In this document: positions 1 to 6,894 of the stretch, in pieces
Numbering within the stretch: the stretch's first letter is position 1
Layout: the number at the start of each line of letters is the position of its first letter
Source of the DNA: an uncultured Methanomassiliicoccales archaeon
Lineage (GTDB): Archaea; Thermoplasmatota; Thermoplasmata; SG8-5
Assembly: GCA_938004075.1 (NCBI GenBank)
Contig: CALKWP010000114.1
Location: forward strand, 1 to 18,067
Length of the DNA: 18,067 nt
Direction: 5' to 3'
Notes under the pieces: model-generated
The model's input: the letters and a program-made list of their open reading frames with translations, nothing else
The model's database searches: none
Told to the model about the DNA's origin: nothing
Program-made: the position numbers and the translations under genes

Positions 1-716
1 GCCAGAAGGTAGACGACCTCGCCCTTCTCGTTGGCGATGGAGAATTCCAGCTTTACTGGGTAGTCGCTGCCCATGTGCATCGTGACGATGCTGGCAGTGC
101 TGATGGTCTTGAATATGCTGGAGAAGTAGTCCAGGGGGAACAGGCTTCTTGTCTCCTCCTTGCACTTAATCTCTTCAAGCAGGTCCTTGCCAAGCTTCAG
201 ATTGACTGAGTCGGTATCGCCCTCGGAGACCATCTCGAAACCTTCCGAGTTGGCAACCAGCGCGATGTGGTCAGAGACGCTCTCGCTGGCGCGAATTCCC
301 TGGCGTATCTCGTCAGTCTTCACAACGATTTTAACAGGCAGGTTGAGGTTCGGGACCTTTGGCTCGGACATTCCGGTCGTATCGACCAGGCTCATCTTCC
401 TGGTGATGTTGCCGACCTTGAAGACAAGGCGGTTCCTCTCTTCATCATGCTCCATGTAAATCATGTCGCCTGGCTTTGCCAGCCTGAGAACTTCCTTAAT
501 CTTGTCCATATCCACGCCAAGCGAAACATCGTCAGCCTTGTATTCCTCGAAACCGCCCTTACCCAGGGTGAGGTCTATCATGGCCACGTGAGCCGGGTCG
601 ACAGCCTTTATGCTGATGCCGGTCTTGGTCGCGGTTATCTTGGTCTCGTCCACTGTGGTTGACACAACATCAACCACTTCTTTGAGCACTTCGGGTCTTA
701 TCTTAGCTTTGAACAT
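1..716 (-). CDS. pcn: DNA polymerase sliding clamp PCNA (3' end cut by window edge)
   Basis: Archaeal PCNA, the ring clamp that tethers replicative polymerases, FEN1, ligase and other partners to DNA. 238 codons are visible in an open frame running off the window. The protein begins MFKAKIRPEVLKEVV and contains the family features AVDPAHVAMIDL, LSLVDTTG-like (MSLVDTTGM) and a C-terminal GDYPVKLEF-type strand (GSDYPVKLEF), ending in GEVVYLL where the family has the YLLAPRIE tail. The usual length is about 245-250 residues, so only the last few residues, including any C-terminal PIP-contact segment, are missing. The ATG at 716 is chosen because a GAGGGGGAG ribosome binding site lies just upstream (719-727). 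It is divergent from pcc1 with a 93-nt shared promoter region. No internal stop or frameshift is seen. Confidence 0.96.
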   Translation of the reverse strand, partial: MFKAKIRPEVLKEVVDVVSTTVDETKITATKTGISIKAVDPAHVAMIDLTLGKGGFEEYKADDVSLGVDMDKIKEVLRLAKPGDMIYMEHDEERNRLVFKVGNITRKMSLVDTTGMSEPKVPNLNLPVKIVVKTDEIRQGIRASESVSDHIALVANSEGFEMVSEGDTDSVNLKLGKDLLEEIKCKEETRSLFPLDYFSSIFKTISTASIVTMHMGSDYPVKLEFSIANEKGEVVYLL

Positions 717-753
717 GGCTCCCCCTCGTTCATTCCCCTGAAATAAGCGATGG

Positions 754-763
754 CATATATAAG
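754..763 (-). promoter_or_regulatory. TATA box of pcna
   Basis: Minus-strand CTTATATATG is centred about 42 nt before the pcna start. With the usual archaeal spacing of about 25 nt it would start transcription near 733 and give a leader of roughly 17 nt that contains the GAGGGGGAG ribosome binding site. Inferred from sequence only. Confidence 0.6.
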
Positions 764-779
764 TTTTGTATTGCGTGAC

Positions 780-788
780 CTTTAAAAG
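780..788 (+). promoter_or_regulatory. TATA box of pcc1 (leaderless)
   Basis: CTTTAAAAG is centred about 26 nt before the pcc1 ATG, so the transcript should begin at or next to the start codon. No ribosome binding site precedes this ATG, consistent with leaderless translation. Confidence 0.6.
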
Positions 789-809
789 ATTGATTCCTAT
801 TCCCGACCC

Positions 810-1037
810 ATGAAATCCACCTGCACTCTGACACTTGAATTCCCTGACGAGACAACCGCGCGGAACATAGCAAAAGCCCTGGAGCTGGACAATGCCGGAT
901 ACCTGGAGACAAGGGTTGAGGGGAAAATAATTCATGTTGTGGCAAAAGCAGATGATGTTTTGAGCCTCAGAAACACCATCGATGATTATCTTGCATGCGT
1001 TACTGTTGCCCAGAAGAGCCTGGAAGGCACGCGTTGA
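810..1037 (+). CDS. pcc1: KEOPS complex subunit Pcc1
   Basis: 75-residue protein of the Pcc1 family, the dimerising subunit of KEOPS. In archaea KEOPS (Kae1, Bud32, Cgi121, Pcc1) transfers threonylcarbamoyl to A37 of ANN-decoding tRNAs (t6A); Pcc1 bridges two Kae1 copies and contributes to tRNA binding. Visible support: the size is that of archaeal Pcc1 (about 75-90 aa), with an N-terminal beta strand (CTLTLEFPDE), a helix (TTARNIAKALELD), a strand pair ending KIIHVVAKA, and a C-terminal helix LSLRNTIDDYLACVTVAQKSL, the family's usual beta-alpha-beta-beta-alpha order. The ATG at 810 matches the expected leaderless transcript. It is transcribed away from pcna. The other KEOPS genes are not in the window. 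Confidence 0.85.
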   Translation: MKSTCTLTLEFPDETTARNIAKALELDNAGYLETRVEGKIIHVVAKADDVLSLRNTIDDYLACVTVAQKSLEGTR

Positions 1038-1047
1038 TACCGCTACA

Positions 1048-1055
1048 TTTATATC
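1048..1055 (+). promoter_or_regulatory. TATA box of the exported duplicated-domain gene
   Basis: TTTATATC in the 69-nt gap after pcc1. The expected transcription start is near 1074-1078, inside the inverted repeat at 1064-1081, with a leader of about 30 nt carrying a GGTGA ribosome binding site (1096-1100). Confidence 0.55.
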
Positions 1056-1063
1056 CCATCCGA

Positions 1064-1081
1064 TATTCTCATTTGAGAATA
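1064..1081. promoter_or_regulatory. Perfect inverted repeat overlapping a transcription start: candidate operator
   Basis: TATTCTCA-TT-TGAGAATA, two perfect 8-bp arms with a 2-bp centre. It starts about 9 bp after the TATA box and covers the predicted start site, a classic position for an archaeal repressor operator. It does not resemble the E. coli ModE site, so assigning it to the nearby ModE-like regulator would be speculation. Confidence 0.5.
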
Positions 1082-1106
1082 ACCAACTGACGGTTAGGTG
1101 ACTGAG

Positions 1107-1850
1107 ATGAATAAAATATTGATGGCAATAATAGCAACAGTAGTTATGGTGATTGTGGTGCTCGCCGCGTTCGTGTTCCTCGGCGGAGAGGATGACCCGG
1201 AGACCATGAACTTCAACGGGACAGATTTCACCTGGGAACAACTGGAAGATGAATTCGGCACCAGGACAATAGGAGCCAACACAGGAGTTTCCCTGAGCGC
1301 TATAATGAATTCAACCGCATTTGCTGACCTGGAGAGCGACGATCAGAACAAGACCCTGTTCAGGATAACGGCCGATGACGGCTGGACGAAGAATGTCTCC
1401 TGGATGGACCTGCAGTCAGGCATTCTGATGGAAGATGACATGATGACCTTCTTCCCGAACCTTCCCAGCTCATTCAAGGTGAAGAATGTCGCCAGCATCG
1501 ACGACGTTCCGCTTGGACCCCTTATGATCATCAAGGTCGGCGGCAGCATGAGGGACAATTCTGAACTGACATGGGCAGGGATATCTGCCGCTCTTGATGA
1601 GGTAACCGTCTCGATAAGCGGCCAGGATACCCAGGCCATGAAAATGGCGGATGTCTTCGCGCTTGCGAGCTTCACAGGCCTGGAGAATGCCACATTCACA
1701 TTCGAGGGCGTTGACGGTTATTCGAAATCTGTAAATTACACCGAAGTTCAGAACGGATACCTTGTCGAGGACGGCCAGAAGACCTATTTCGTGAACCTTT
1801 CCGGCTCATACAGGGTGAAGAACCTCGTCAGGATATGGGTCGAATACTGA
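1107..1850 (+). CDS. Exported membrane-anchored protein with two tandem copies of one domain
   Basis: 247-residue protein of unproven function. Residues 1-26 form a hydrophobic signal-anchor (MAIIATVVMVIVVLAAFVFL) followed by an acidic linker, so the rest should lie outside the membrane. Two related domains follow, about residues 35-130 and 145-247. Each runs from a GV/QAM-x-L/M-A-D-like segment through DGW/DGY and a K-x-V motif to a closing strand, F-K-V-K-N-V in copy 1 and Y-R-V-K-N-L in copy 2. This order (ligand loop, DGY, closing V-K strand) recalls the fold of the oxidoreductase molybdopterin-binding (sulfite oxidase-like) family, but no cofactor-binding cysteine is visible, so any role would be binding rather than catalysis. 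That assignment is inference. The ATG at 1107 is preferred over an in-frame GTG at 1098 because GGTGA is correctly spaced from it. It ends 17 nt from the convergent modE-like gene. Confidence 0.75.
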   Translation: MNKILMAIIATVVMVIVVLAAFVFLGGEDDPETMNFNGTDFTWEQLEDEFGTRTIGANTGVSLSAIMNSTAFADLESDDQNKTLFRITADDGWTKNVSWMDLQSGILMEDDMMTFFPNLPSSFKVKNVASIDDVPLGPLMIIKVGGSMRDNSELTWAGISAALDEVTVSISGQDTQAMKMADVFALASFTGLENATFTFEGVDGYSKSVNYTEVQNGYLVEDGQKTYFVNLSGSYRVKNLVRIWVEY

Positions 1851-1867
1851 ACATGAATGGGCAGGCA

Positions 1868-2188
1868 TCAGCCGTTTCTCTCGGCCAGGTGCCTGTCCAT
1901 CTTTTCCATTTCTTCGTCAAATATTTTCAGAATTTCCTTTCCAAGCTTTGTGAGATGGGTGCTGCCGCCCATTTTCCCGCCCCTGCTGGTCTCGACCAGA
2001 TTGCCGCCTGCGGCATTGGACATCTCCCTGAGTTGCGACCAGGCATGGCTGTAGGACATGCTCATTGATTTGGCGGCCTCTGAAATAGAGCCAGTCTCCT
2101 GAATTTTTCTGAGAATATCTGCCCTTCCTGAGCTTAAAATGAAAACGCCTTCATTCTCCAGCCACAGCTTGGCCTTCACATCGACCAT
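1868..2188 (-). CDS. ModE-like winged-helix transcriptional regulator (DNA-binding domain only)
   Basis: 106-residue protein of the ModE N-terminal / LysR-type winged-helix family. Visible features: KLWLENEGVFILSSGRADIL at the start, then the helix-turn-helix GSISEAAKSMSMSYSHAWSQ, and the wing R-G-G-K-M-G-G-S-T-H-L-T-K-L-G that typifies this family (GGxGGGxxxLTxxG). The molybdate-binding TOBE domains of bacterial ModE are absent, which is usual for archaeal members, so ligand and targets cannot be read from the sequence; no molybdate transporter is in the window. The ATG at 2188 fits the family's N terminus; in-frame GTG (2206) and TTG (2209) codons directly after the tgtA stop are alternatives adding 6-7 residues. 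It is the last gene of the rpoL-truD-tgtA operon. Confidence 0.85.
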   Translation of the reverse strand: MVDVKAKLWLENEGVFILSSGRADILRKIQETGSISEAAKSMSMSYSHAWSQLREMSNAAGGNLVETSRGGKMGGSTHLTKLGKEILKIFDEEMEKMDRHLAERNG

Positions 2189-2209
2189 GGTGGGAAATCG
2201 CGGCACCAA

Positions 2210-4168
2210 TCAAATATCTTTGCCCGGGTTTTTCGCACCCTCACGCACTTTGACGGCGATTCCCTTCCTGAATGCCAGCATCTCGGTCCTGGTCATCATT
2301 GCCTGGCCTATGGCGCACAGCTCGTCTTTCTCATCTACAACCAGGACCTCATCACCGGGAACGATTCCGGGGTCGGCATCCAGAACGAAACCACAGAACA
2401 CGTTCCTGCCCTGGCGGTTGAACTCCGCTGAATCAGTATTGACAATCACCCTCAAACCGGGAGAAGAAAATGAATTCTTCAGTATCTGCCCGCCGGCAAT
2501 CTTCAGTGTGAAGAATCCGTCGCCGGCTCTCATTGACAGGATATGGACGCCATGCACCAGAACGTTCCTGATGCGGTCCGTGTTTCTTGATAGCACGAGC
2601 TCCACCTTGCCGTCGAGCAGAGCTTTGCCAGCCCCTTTTCCAAATTGAATGTCGGAAACGGCCTTCACCCTCTCTATGTTAGGGTCGGCCAGTCCACCTT
2701 GCCTTGGCGGAAGGCCATCCAGCGCCTCCATGCCGGCCCAATTTCGAATTTCAGATTTGAACTTGCCTGCATTTTTGAAATGAGCCAGGACTTCCTGCTT
2801 CTCTCTCAAAACATCATTATCGATTATATCAGGCATCACAGATTGCGATATCGGGTACATCTCATCAAGCTCAAGCGGAACCGGGCAGAACAGGGAATCG
2901 GCCCAGAAATGGGCGTCCGTCCTTTCCAGCGCTGCTTTTATTGGCTCCGCGAAAGTTCTGGCGTAAGGGCGTGTCGCTTCCGGGAACATTATCTCCACCT
3001 GGCTTGCTGGCGGCTCGTATCTTTCCAGAATGCGCGACCTCAATCGGGTTACCGTCGGCCTGTGATATGATTCCGAAGATGTGTAAAGGTAGGCCAGAGT
3101 CCTTGAGAGCGGTTCATGGCGCTCCAGGAAATCATTGTGCTTCTTCAGGCACTTAAGCCCGTCCAGAAGATTCGGATGCGCGCGGCATCTGGTCTCTGCC
3201 AGTTCCCATATCCTGCCTTCGTGGATGGCCTGTTTGACGACCCTCAATTCCGAGAAGGTGACATGAAGATTGTGCAGCGCCAGCAATTTCTCCCTGGCCG
3301 GACTTTGCCTTAACTCATCTGCCGTGTGGCTGGAGCATACCCGGCAGTGGCAGGGCAATTCTCTCAGCTCATCAAGGAACCTGGTGCCGTCCGCGAACAT
3401 CATCCTGCCGTCCCTGGCGAATTTCGCGTACGCGGATGAGTCGAACATGTCGCAACCCATCAATGCGGCGATGGGGAACAGCATGGGATGGCCTGCACCG
3501 AAAAGATGCACCGGTTTGGAAGGGTCCAGGAACCTCTTGGCGCTCAGCACCGCATCCACCAGGGTGAAGTACATCTGCTTCTCCATCATGGGAACGACGC
3601 CGCCTATCGGGTGAATGTCGCAATCCAATTTGGACATCTCCCTTGCGGCATGTTCTCGCAGATCGGGAAAACGGCCGCCCTGGATTGGTCCGGCGAGCAG
3701 CATCTTTCCCTTGTGCTCAGCGGACATTCTGGTTCTGGCTATTGTCTCTGCAAGGTCGGTTTCAGCCTTCTCGCGGGCATCTTCTGGTTCTGAAAAAAGG
3801 TCAAGAACGGTTCCGATGTCTGAACCAATGGCTTTCTGGAACTCAATTATCTCAAGAGGCTCGAGCTTCACTTCACCGTACATGTGTGACTGGAAAGTCC
3901 CTGAATCGGTCATAATCGGGCCGTCGAAACCGACAAGGTGGTGAAGGCCTTTCTCAAGGGCCATTTCCCTCAGCTTATCGCTTTTCTTGATGATGTAGGA
4001 ATTGGTGATTAGTGCTTGAATGCCGACTTCCTTTTTCATCTCGGCCGGAGATATGGTTATCTGGTTCGGGTTTATGACGGGCAGAAGCGTCGGCGTCTCA
4101 ATCCTCCCGTGCGGGGTGCTGAGAATGCCTATCCTTGCCAGCCCGTCCCTGTCCTTCAGTTCGAACAT
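2210..4168 (-). CDS. tgtA: Archaeal tRNA-guanine(15) transglycosylase (arcTGT)
   Basis: Exchanges G15 in the D-loop of archaeal tRNAs for preQ0, the first committed step to archaeosine. 652 residues. The TIM-barrel catalytic domain carries D88 in TDSGTFQ (general acid/base Asp of the family) and D243 in FDSSAYAKFARDGR (nucleophile position). The zinc site is C273-x-C275-x2-C278 with H299 in ALHNL. A long middle region follows (CPVPLELDEMYPISQSVMP), then the C-terminal PUA domain at about residues 555-645 (NRQGRNVFCGFV, PGDEVLVVDEKDELCAIGQA). The intact zinc site and catalytic aspartates mark it as TgtA rather than the paralogous archaeosine synthase ArcS. It is somewhat longer than the roughly 580-residue Pyrococcus enzyme. 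It follows truD by 26 nt; ATATTAATA near 4197 could also give it a leaderless promoter of its own. Confidence 0.96.
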   Translation of the reverse strand: MFELKDRDGLARIGILSTPHGRIETPTLLPVINPNQITISPAEMKKEVGIQALITNSYIIKKSDKLREMALEKGLHHLVGFDGPIMTDSGTFQSHMYGEVKLEPLEIIEFQKAIGSDIGTVLDLFSEPEDAREKAETDLAETIARTRMSAEHKGKMLLAGPIQGGRFPDLREHAAREMSKLDCDIHPIGGVVPMMEKQMYFTLVDAVLSAKRFLDPSKPVHLFGAGHPMLFPIAALMGCDMFDSSAYAKFARDGRMMFADGTRFLDELRELPCHCRVCSSHTADELRQSPAREKLLALHNLHVTFSELRVVKQAIHEGRIWELAETRCRAHPNLLDGLKCLKKHNDFLERHEPLSRTLAYLYTSSESYHRPTVTRLRSRILERYEPPASQVEIMFPEATRPYARTFAEPIKAALERTDAHFWADSLFCPVPLELDEMYPISQSVMPDIIDNDVLREKQEVLAHFKNAGKFKSEIRNWAGMEALDGLPPRQGGLADPNIERVKAVSDIQFGKGAGKALLDGKVELVLSRNTDRIRNVLVHGVHILSMRAGDGFFTLKIAGGQILKNSFSSPGLRVIVNTDSAEFNRQGRNVFCGFVLDADPGIVPGDEVLVVDEKDELCAIGQAMMTRTEMLAFRKGIAVKVREGAKNPGKDI

Positions 4169-4194
4169 CGAAGCTCAGTACTCTTTGTCCATTA

Positions 4195-5523
4195 TTAATA
4201 TTTGGTTAGCTCGGGGGATTTCATGAATTCTCTCAGAAGAGTGGTGGCATAGCAGCCCTTGGCAAGTCTGAAGCGGAACCGGATGGCGTCATCGGCTCCG
4301 GAAATCTCGAAATCCTTGTAGGGAGCGAGAATCTCTCTCCTTGTGCCGTGGGAGCCCAGCTTTTCATATTCAGAAAGAATGAAATCGCGCGAATCAACGC
4401 CTTCCTGCTCGATTATCATGGCCTCTATCTCGCCCTGTTCCCCGCCAGCGAATTCCGAGTCCATGCCGTAGAGTGTGGCGCTCACGAAGGCCTTTCCCTT
4501 CGCGGTGAGCTCAGTCAATCTGGGCAAGTTGCGTGAATCAGCTTTCACCCAGGTATCATGGTCAGGCAAGCCATTTTTGTCCATCTTCAGAACCAGGTCG
4601 CCCTCCACCGGGCGGTTGAGCGGGATGCCGCGCCTCATCCTCTCGCTTATCATCCTGTTGAACAGGTATGATTGGTATGCGTGAATGAACATCATGAGAA
4701 GATTTGGAGGAAGCTGGCCCAGAGCGCCGATGTAATCATCCGGGTGGACAACAAGGTGATTCATAATTGCCTTCTCGAATATCAGGTCATCCGGGAAATT
4801 GTGCAGAGCCTCTGGAATGTCCCCGGTCTCTGCCAGCCTCTTTCTTGCTTCCATTGTCTCCTGGTGCTCGAAGGGGCTGTGATGGCTCAGGTAGGACATT
4901 ACCGCCTTCTCTGGTTCCTTTCTGGTCATGTGCTTTCCGATGAGATGGGTGATGGGTCTGACGGCTCCGAACCTCTGGACCCCGAAGAAGTTCGGGAACC
5001 CGCCCAGTTCATCGAGCTGAGCTTTTCCGGAGTTGCAGGTCTCCATAGCAGTGTGTATATCCACTTCCATATCCTTCAACAGGATGTCAAAACTGTTGCC
5101 CAGTAAGTCGCCCATTCCAATCTGGGCATTGGTCGGGTAGAGCCTGATGAAATCCACATCAGGTATGTTAACAGCCCTAACCTCATCCACCCTTGCTCCG
5201 AGAACAAAAAGCTGGGTTGTCACCGCCCTCTTGTCCTTCGTGCCTGCGAACATGACACGTTTCCTGCTGATGCGAAGCCTCCTGGCAAATTCCCTGACCA
5301 GGCGATTTGTTTCCCAGTACCTGGCTCGAACTAACGCAGCCGTATTCAGGCCATCCACGTCCTCTTTCGGGAAGATTGACAGTTCCTCCACAACAAAATC
5401 TTCTGGCTCAGCTCGCAGCCTGCCGCCTATGCCATCCTGTGGCGTGAAAAAGCACTCAAGGCCGATGAGTCGCTCGGCCTCTGCAGACTCCGTTAATGAC
5501 ATGAGCGTGAAAAAATCGGGCAA
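4195..5523 (-). CDS. truD: tRNA pseudouridine(13) synthase TruD
   Basis: Isomerises U13 of tRNAs to pseudouridine (related Pus7 enzymes also act at U35). 442 residues. Family motifs in order: IGGRLRAEPEDFVVEE at about 32-47, the catalytic motif GTKDKRAVTTQ with nucleophile D97, FPNFFGVQRFG at about 176-186 and HAYQSYLFNR at about 283-292; the segment between the last two is the TruD insertion domain. The length is typical of archaeal TruD. The frame opens at a TTG one base after the rpoL stop, with AAGGA upstream inside rpoL; an in-frame ATG at 5502 (eighth codon) is a shorter alternative and the conserved region would be intact either way. It is the second gene of the rpoL operon and translationally coupled to rpoL by position. 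Confidence 0.95.
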   Translation of the reverse strand: MPDFFTLMSLTESAEAERLIGLECFFTPQDGIGGRLRAEPEDFVVEELSIFPKEDVDGLNTAALVRARYWETNRLVREFARRLRISRKRVMFAGTKDKRAVTTQLFVLGARVDEVRAVNIPDVDFIRLYPTNAQIGMGDLLGNSFDILLKDMEVDIHTAMETCNSGKAQLDELGGFPNFFGVQRFGAVRPITHLIGKHMTRKEPEKAVMSYLSHHSPFEHQETMEARKRLAETGDIPEALHNFPDDLIFEKAIMNHLVVHPDDYIGALGQLPPNLLMMFIHAYQSYLFNRMISERMRRGIPLNRPVEGDLVLKMDKNGLPDHDTWVKADSRNLPRLTELTAKGKAFVSATLYGMDSEFAGGEQGEIEAMIIEQEGVDSRDFILSEYEKLGSHGTRREILAPYKDFEISGADDAIRFRFRLAKGCYATTLLREFMKSPELTKY

Positions 5524-5524
5524 C

Positions 5525-5797
5525 TCAGAATTCCTTCTCGAAGCCTTCCTTCAGGCCCGTGAAGGTTTCGACTATCTGCTTGGTGGCTTTCTTTATGGCC
5601 GCTTCCGGCTTTCCGGATTTGGTGCGAACATGCAGAACTGGCTTGTCAAGCTCTGGATGCCCAATCTTGTACTCTGCGACATCAACGTTCTTGTCCTTTA
5701 TCAGGACCTCCACCAATGGGTGAAGAAGGGTCATGTCCGTGACATCCATTTCAATGTACACTTCCTTGTCGGATCTTTCCAGTATTTCTATTTTCAT
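5525..5797 (-). CDS. rpo11: DNA-directed RNA polymerase subunit L (Rpo11)
   Basis: 90-residue subunit that pairs with Rpo3 (subunit D) in the alpha-like assembly platform of archaeal RNA polymerase. Seen: a strand-rich N terminus (KIEILERSDKEVYIEMDVTDMTLLHPLVEVLI), then AEYKIGHPELDKPVLHVRTKSGKPEAAIKKA, which matches the family core (YrixHPxxxxPxlxVRTxxGxPxxAlxxA), and a C-terminal helix. The usual D-H-T-L-G-N motif is relaxed here to VTDMTLLHP, as in many archaeal L subunits. The ATG at 5797 has GAGGT seven nt upstream. It is the first gene of the operon with truD, tgtA and the modE-like gene, tying tRNA-modification genes to a core transcription gene. Confidence 0.92.
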   Translation of the reverse strand: MKIEILERSDKEVYIEMDVTDMTLLHPLVEVLIKDKNVDVAEYKIGHPELDKPVLHVRTKSGKPEAAIKKATKQIVETFTGLKEGFEKEF

Positions 5798-5844
5798 GCT
5801 AATACCTCATTCAATCTGAGCAACCGCGGATAATTGCTGCCTCT

Positions 5845-5852
5845 CTTTAAAG
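5845..5852 (-). promoter_or_regulatory. TATA box candidate of the rpo11 operon
   Basis: Minus-strand CTTTAAAG would start transcription near 5823 and give a leader of about 25 nt holding the GAGGT ribosome binding site. The AT palindrome at 5859-5870 is an alternative TATA element for the same direction. Confidence 0.5.
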
Positions 5853-5858
5853 CTTTTG

Positions 5859-5870
5859 ATTAATATTAAT
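5859..5870 (+). promoter_or_regulatory. Palindromic TATA element between divergent genes
   Basis: ATTAATATTAAT is a perfect palindrome centred about 29 nt before the ATG at 5894, which fits a leaderless plus-strand transcript. Being symmetric, it could also serve the divergent rpo11 operon with a leader of about 43 nt. Confidence 0.5.
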
Positions 5871-5893
5871 ACTTATGTTGCGAATGCAGGGGC

Positions 5894-6091
5894 ATGGCAC
5901 GAGCATGTCTGTTCCTCTCAAAAGTCATAAGAAAGGCGCTTCCAGCCCTGGTGGTCATACTGCTTGTTTTCATAACGTTAATGTTTTTGATAAGTTACAC
6001 CGAAGCATTCTTCCTTGTCATACTGGCATGGTTTCTCATCCCGGTGTTGCTGGTGAAGGGATGGAGATGTGTCAAGAGATGGGTGAGATGA
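5894..6091 (+). CDS. Small two-helix membrane protein, function unknown
   Basis: 65-residue protein that I do not recognise. It has a basic start (SKVIRK), a transmembrane segment at about residues 17-36 (LPALVVILLVFITLMFLISY), a second at about 39-56 (FFLVILAWFLIPVLLV) and a basic C terminus (KGWRCVKRWVR), so both ends are probably cytoplasmic. Evidence that it is real: a TATA element at leaderless distance, membrane-protein composition throughout, and its place in an otherwise empty 344-nt gap between rpo11 and lplA. The overlapping frame from 5875 encodes a low-hydrophobicity peptide and looks spurious. It could be co-transcribed with lplA, although lplA has its own TATA box. Confidence 0.55.
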   Translation: MARACLFLSKVIRKALPALVVILLVFITLMFLISYTEAFFLVILAWFLIPVLLVKGWRCVKRWVR

Positions 6092-6110
6092 CGCTACTTT
6101 CTTGATTTAC

Positions 6111-6120
6111 TTTGATATAC
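6111..6120 (+). promoter_or_regulatory. TATA box of lplA (leaderless)
   Basis: TTTGATATAC is centred about 26 nt before the ATG at 6142, so the start codon should be at or next to the 5' end of the mRNA. This also argues against the in-frame TTG at 6112, which lies in the TATA box. Confidence 0.55.
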
Positions 6121-6141
6121 TGGCAATGCATTATCCCCCTC

Positions 6142-6894
6142 ATGAAATGGCGTTTCGTGGATTCGGACCTGTCAAGTCCAGCATTCACAGTGGCTGCTGA
6201 CGAGGCAATGGCAATCGCCCGCTCCAAGAATTTAGTGCCCAACACCCTGCATTTCTATCGCAGGGACAGGCCGACCGTGTCCCTGGGTTATTTTCAGAAG
6301 GTGAGCGAGTCGGTTGACATGGAGTTCTGCAAGAAGAACGATGTCAGCATCGTTCGGAGGGAAACCGGGGGCAGCGCCATATACACCGATCAATTCCATT
6401 TGATATATGGGCTAGCGATTGGTGAAGGTTGTGTTCCATCGGGCAGGGATGGCGCAATGGAGAAGATATGCGGAGCCATTGTCCTGGCATTGGGGGAATT
6501 GGGGATAGAATCGGCATTCAAACCGGTCAATGACGTTCTGATAAGTGGCAGGAAGGTATCCGGCAGCGCCCAGATGCGGCGCTGGGGAATCGTGCTGCAG
6601 CATGGGACGATCATTCTCAGAAAGAACACAGATATGTTGCTTGGAACAATCAAGATGGATGAGGGGAAGGTTCGAGAAAGGGGCCTGGAACCCCGGAATT
6701 ATGTCACATCCATAGAGGAAGCATTGGGACATGAGCCGGAAGTTGATGCTGTGAAGAAAGCCATTCTGTATGGCTTTGGCAAGACATTCGATGTCGAATT
6801 CGAAAAAACTGAATTCTCGGAATACGAGCAATTGAAAATAGAAGAATTGATAGGAACAAAATACGGAACGGATGCCTGGAACCTAAAGGCTTGA
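6142..6894 (+). CDS. lplA: Lipoate-protein ligase A, catalytic domain protein
   Basis: 250-residue member of the BPL/LplA/LipB cofactor transferase family, which attaches lipoate to the lipoyl domains of 2-oxoacid dehydrogenases or glycine-cleavage H protein. Motifs: RRETGGSAIYTD at 72-83 (the family's RRxxGGGxVxHD lipoyl-AMP loop), KPVNDVLISGRKVSGSAQ at 127-144 with K138 in the catalytic lysine position, and a C-terminal SEYEQLKIEELIGTKYGTDAWN helix. It has only the large domain: the C-terminal accessory domain fused in E. coli LplA is absent. In Thermoplasma that domain is a separate protein (LplB), but none is adjacent here. An octanoyltransferase activity cannot be excluded from the sequence. 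It converges with the 55-aa minus-strand gene, overlapping by 12 nt. Confidence 0.88.
   Translation: MKWRFVDSDLSSPAFTVAADEAMAIARSKNLVPNTLHFYRRDRPTVSLGYFQKVSESVDMEFCKKNDVSIVRRETGGSAIYTDQFHLIYGLAIGEGCVPSGRDGAMEKICGAIVLALGELGIESAFKPVNDVLISGRKVSGSAQMRRWGIVLQHGTIILRKNTDMLLGTIKMDEGKVRERGLEPRNYVTSIEEALGHEPEVDAVKKAILYGFGKTFDVEFEKTEFSEYEQLKIEELIGTKYGTDAWNLKA

Noticed and set aside
2210..4168. Archaeosine synthase ArcS
   Set aside because: The CxCxxC...H zinc site and both catalytic aspartates are intact, as in TgtA; ArcS lacks them.
5147..5833. 228-codon open frame on the plus strand
   Set aside because: It lies antisense to truD and rpo11, both of which have full family motifs; it is a shadow of codon use.
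5875..6105. 76-codon frame overlapping the 65-residue membrane protein
   Set aside because: Irregular composition without predicted structure; the overlapping 5894 frame has membrane-protein character and a better promoter position.
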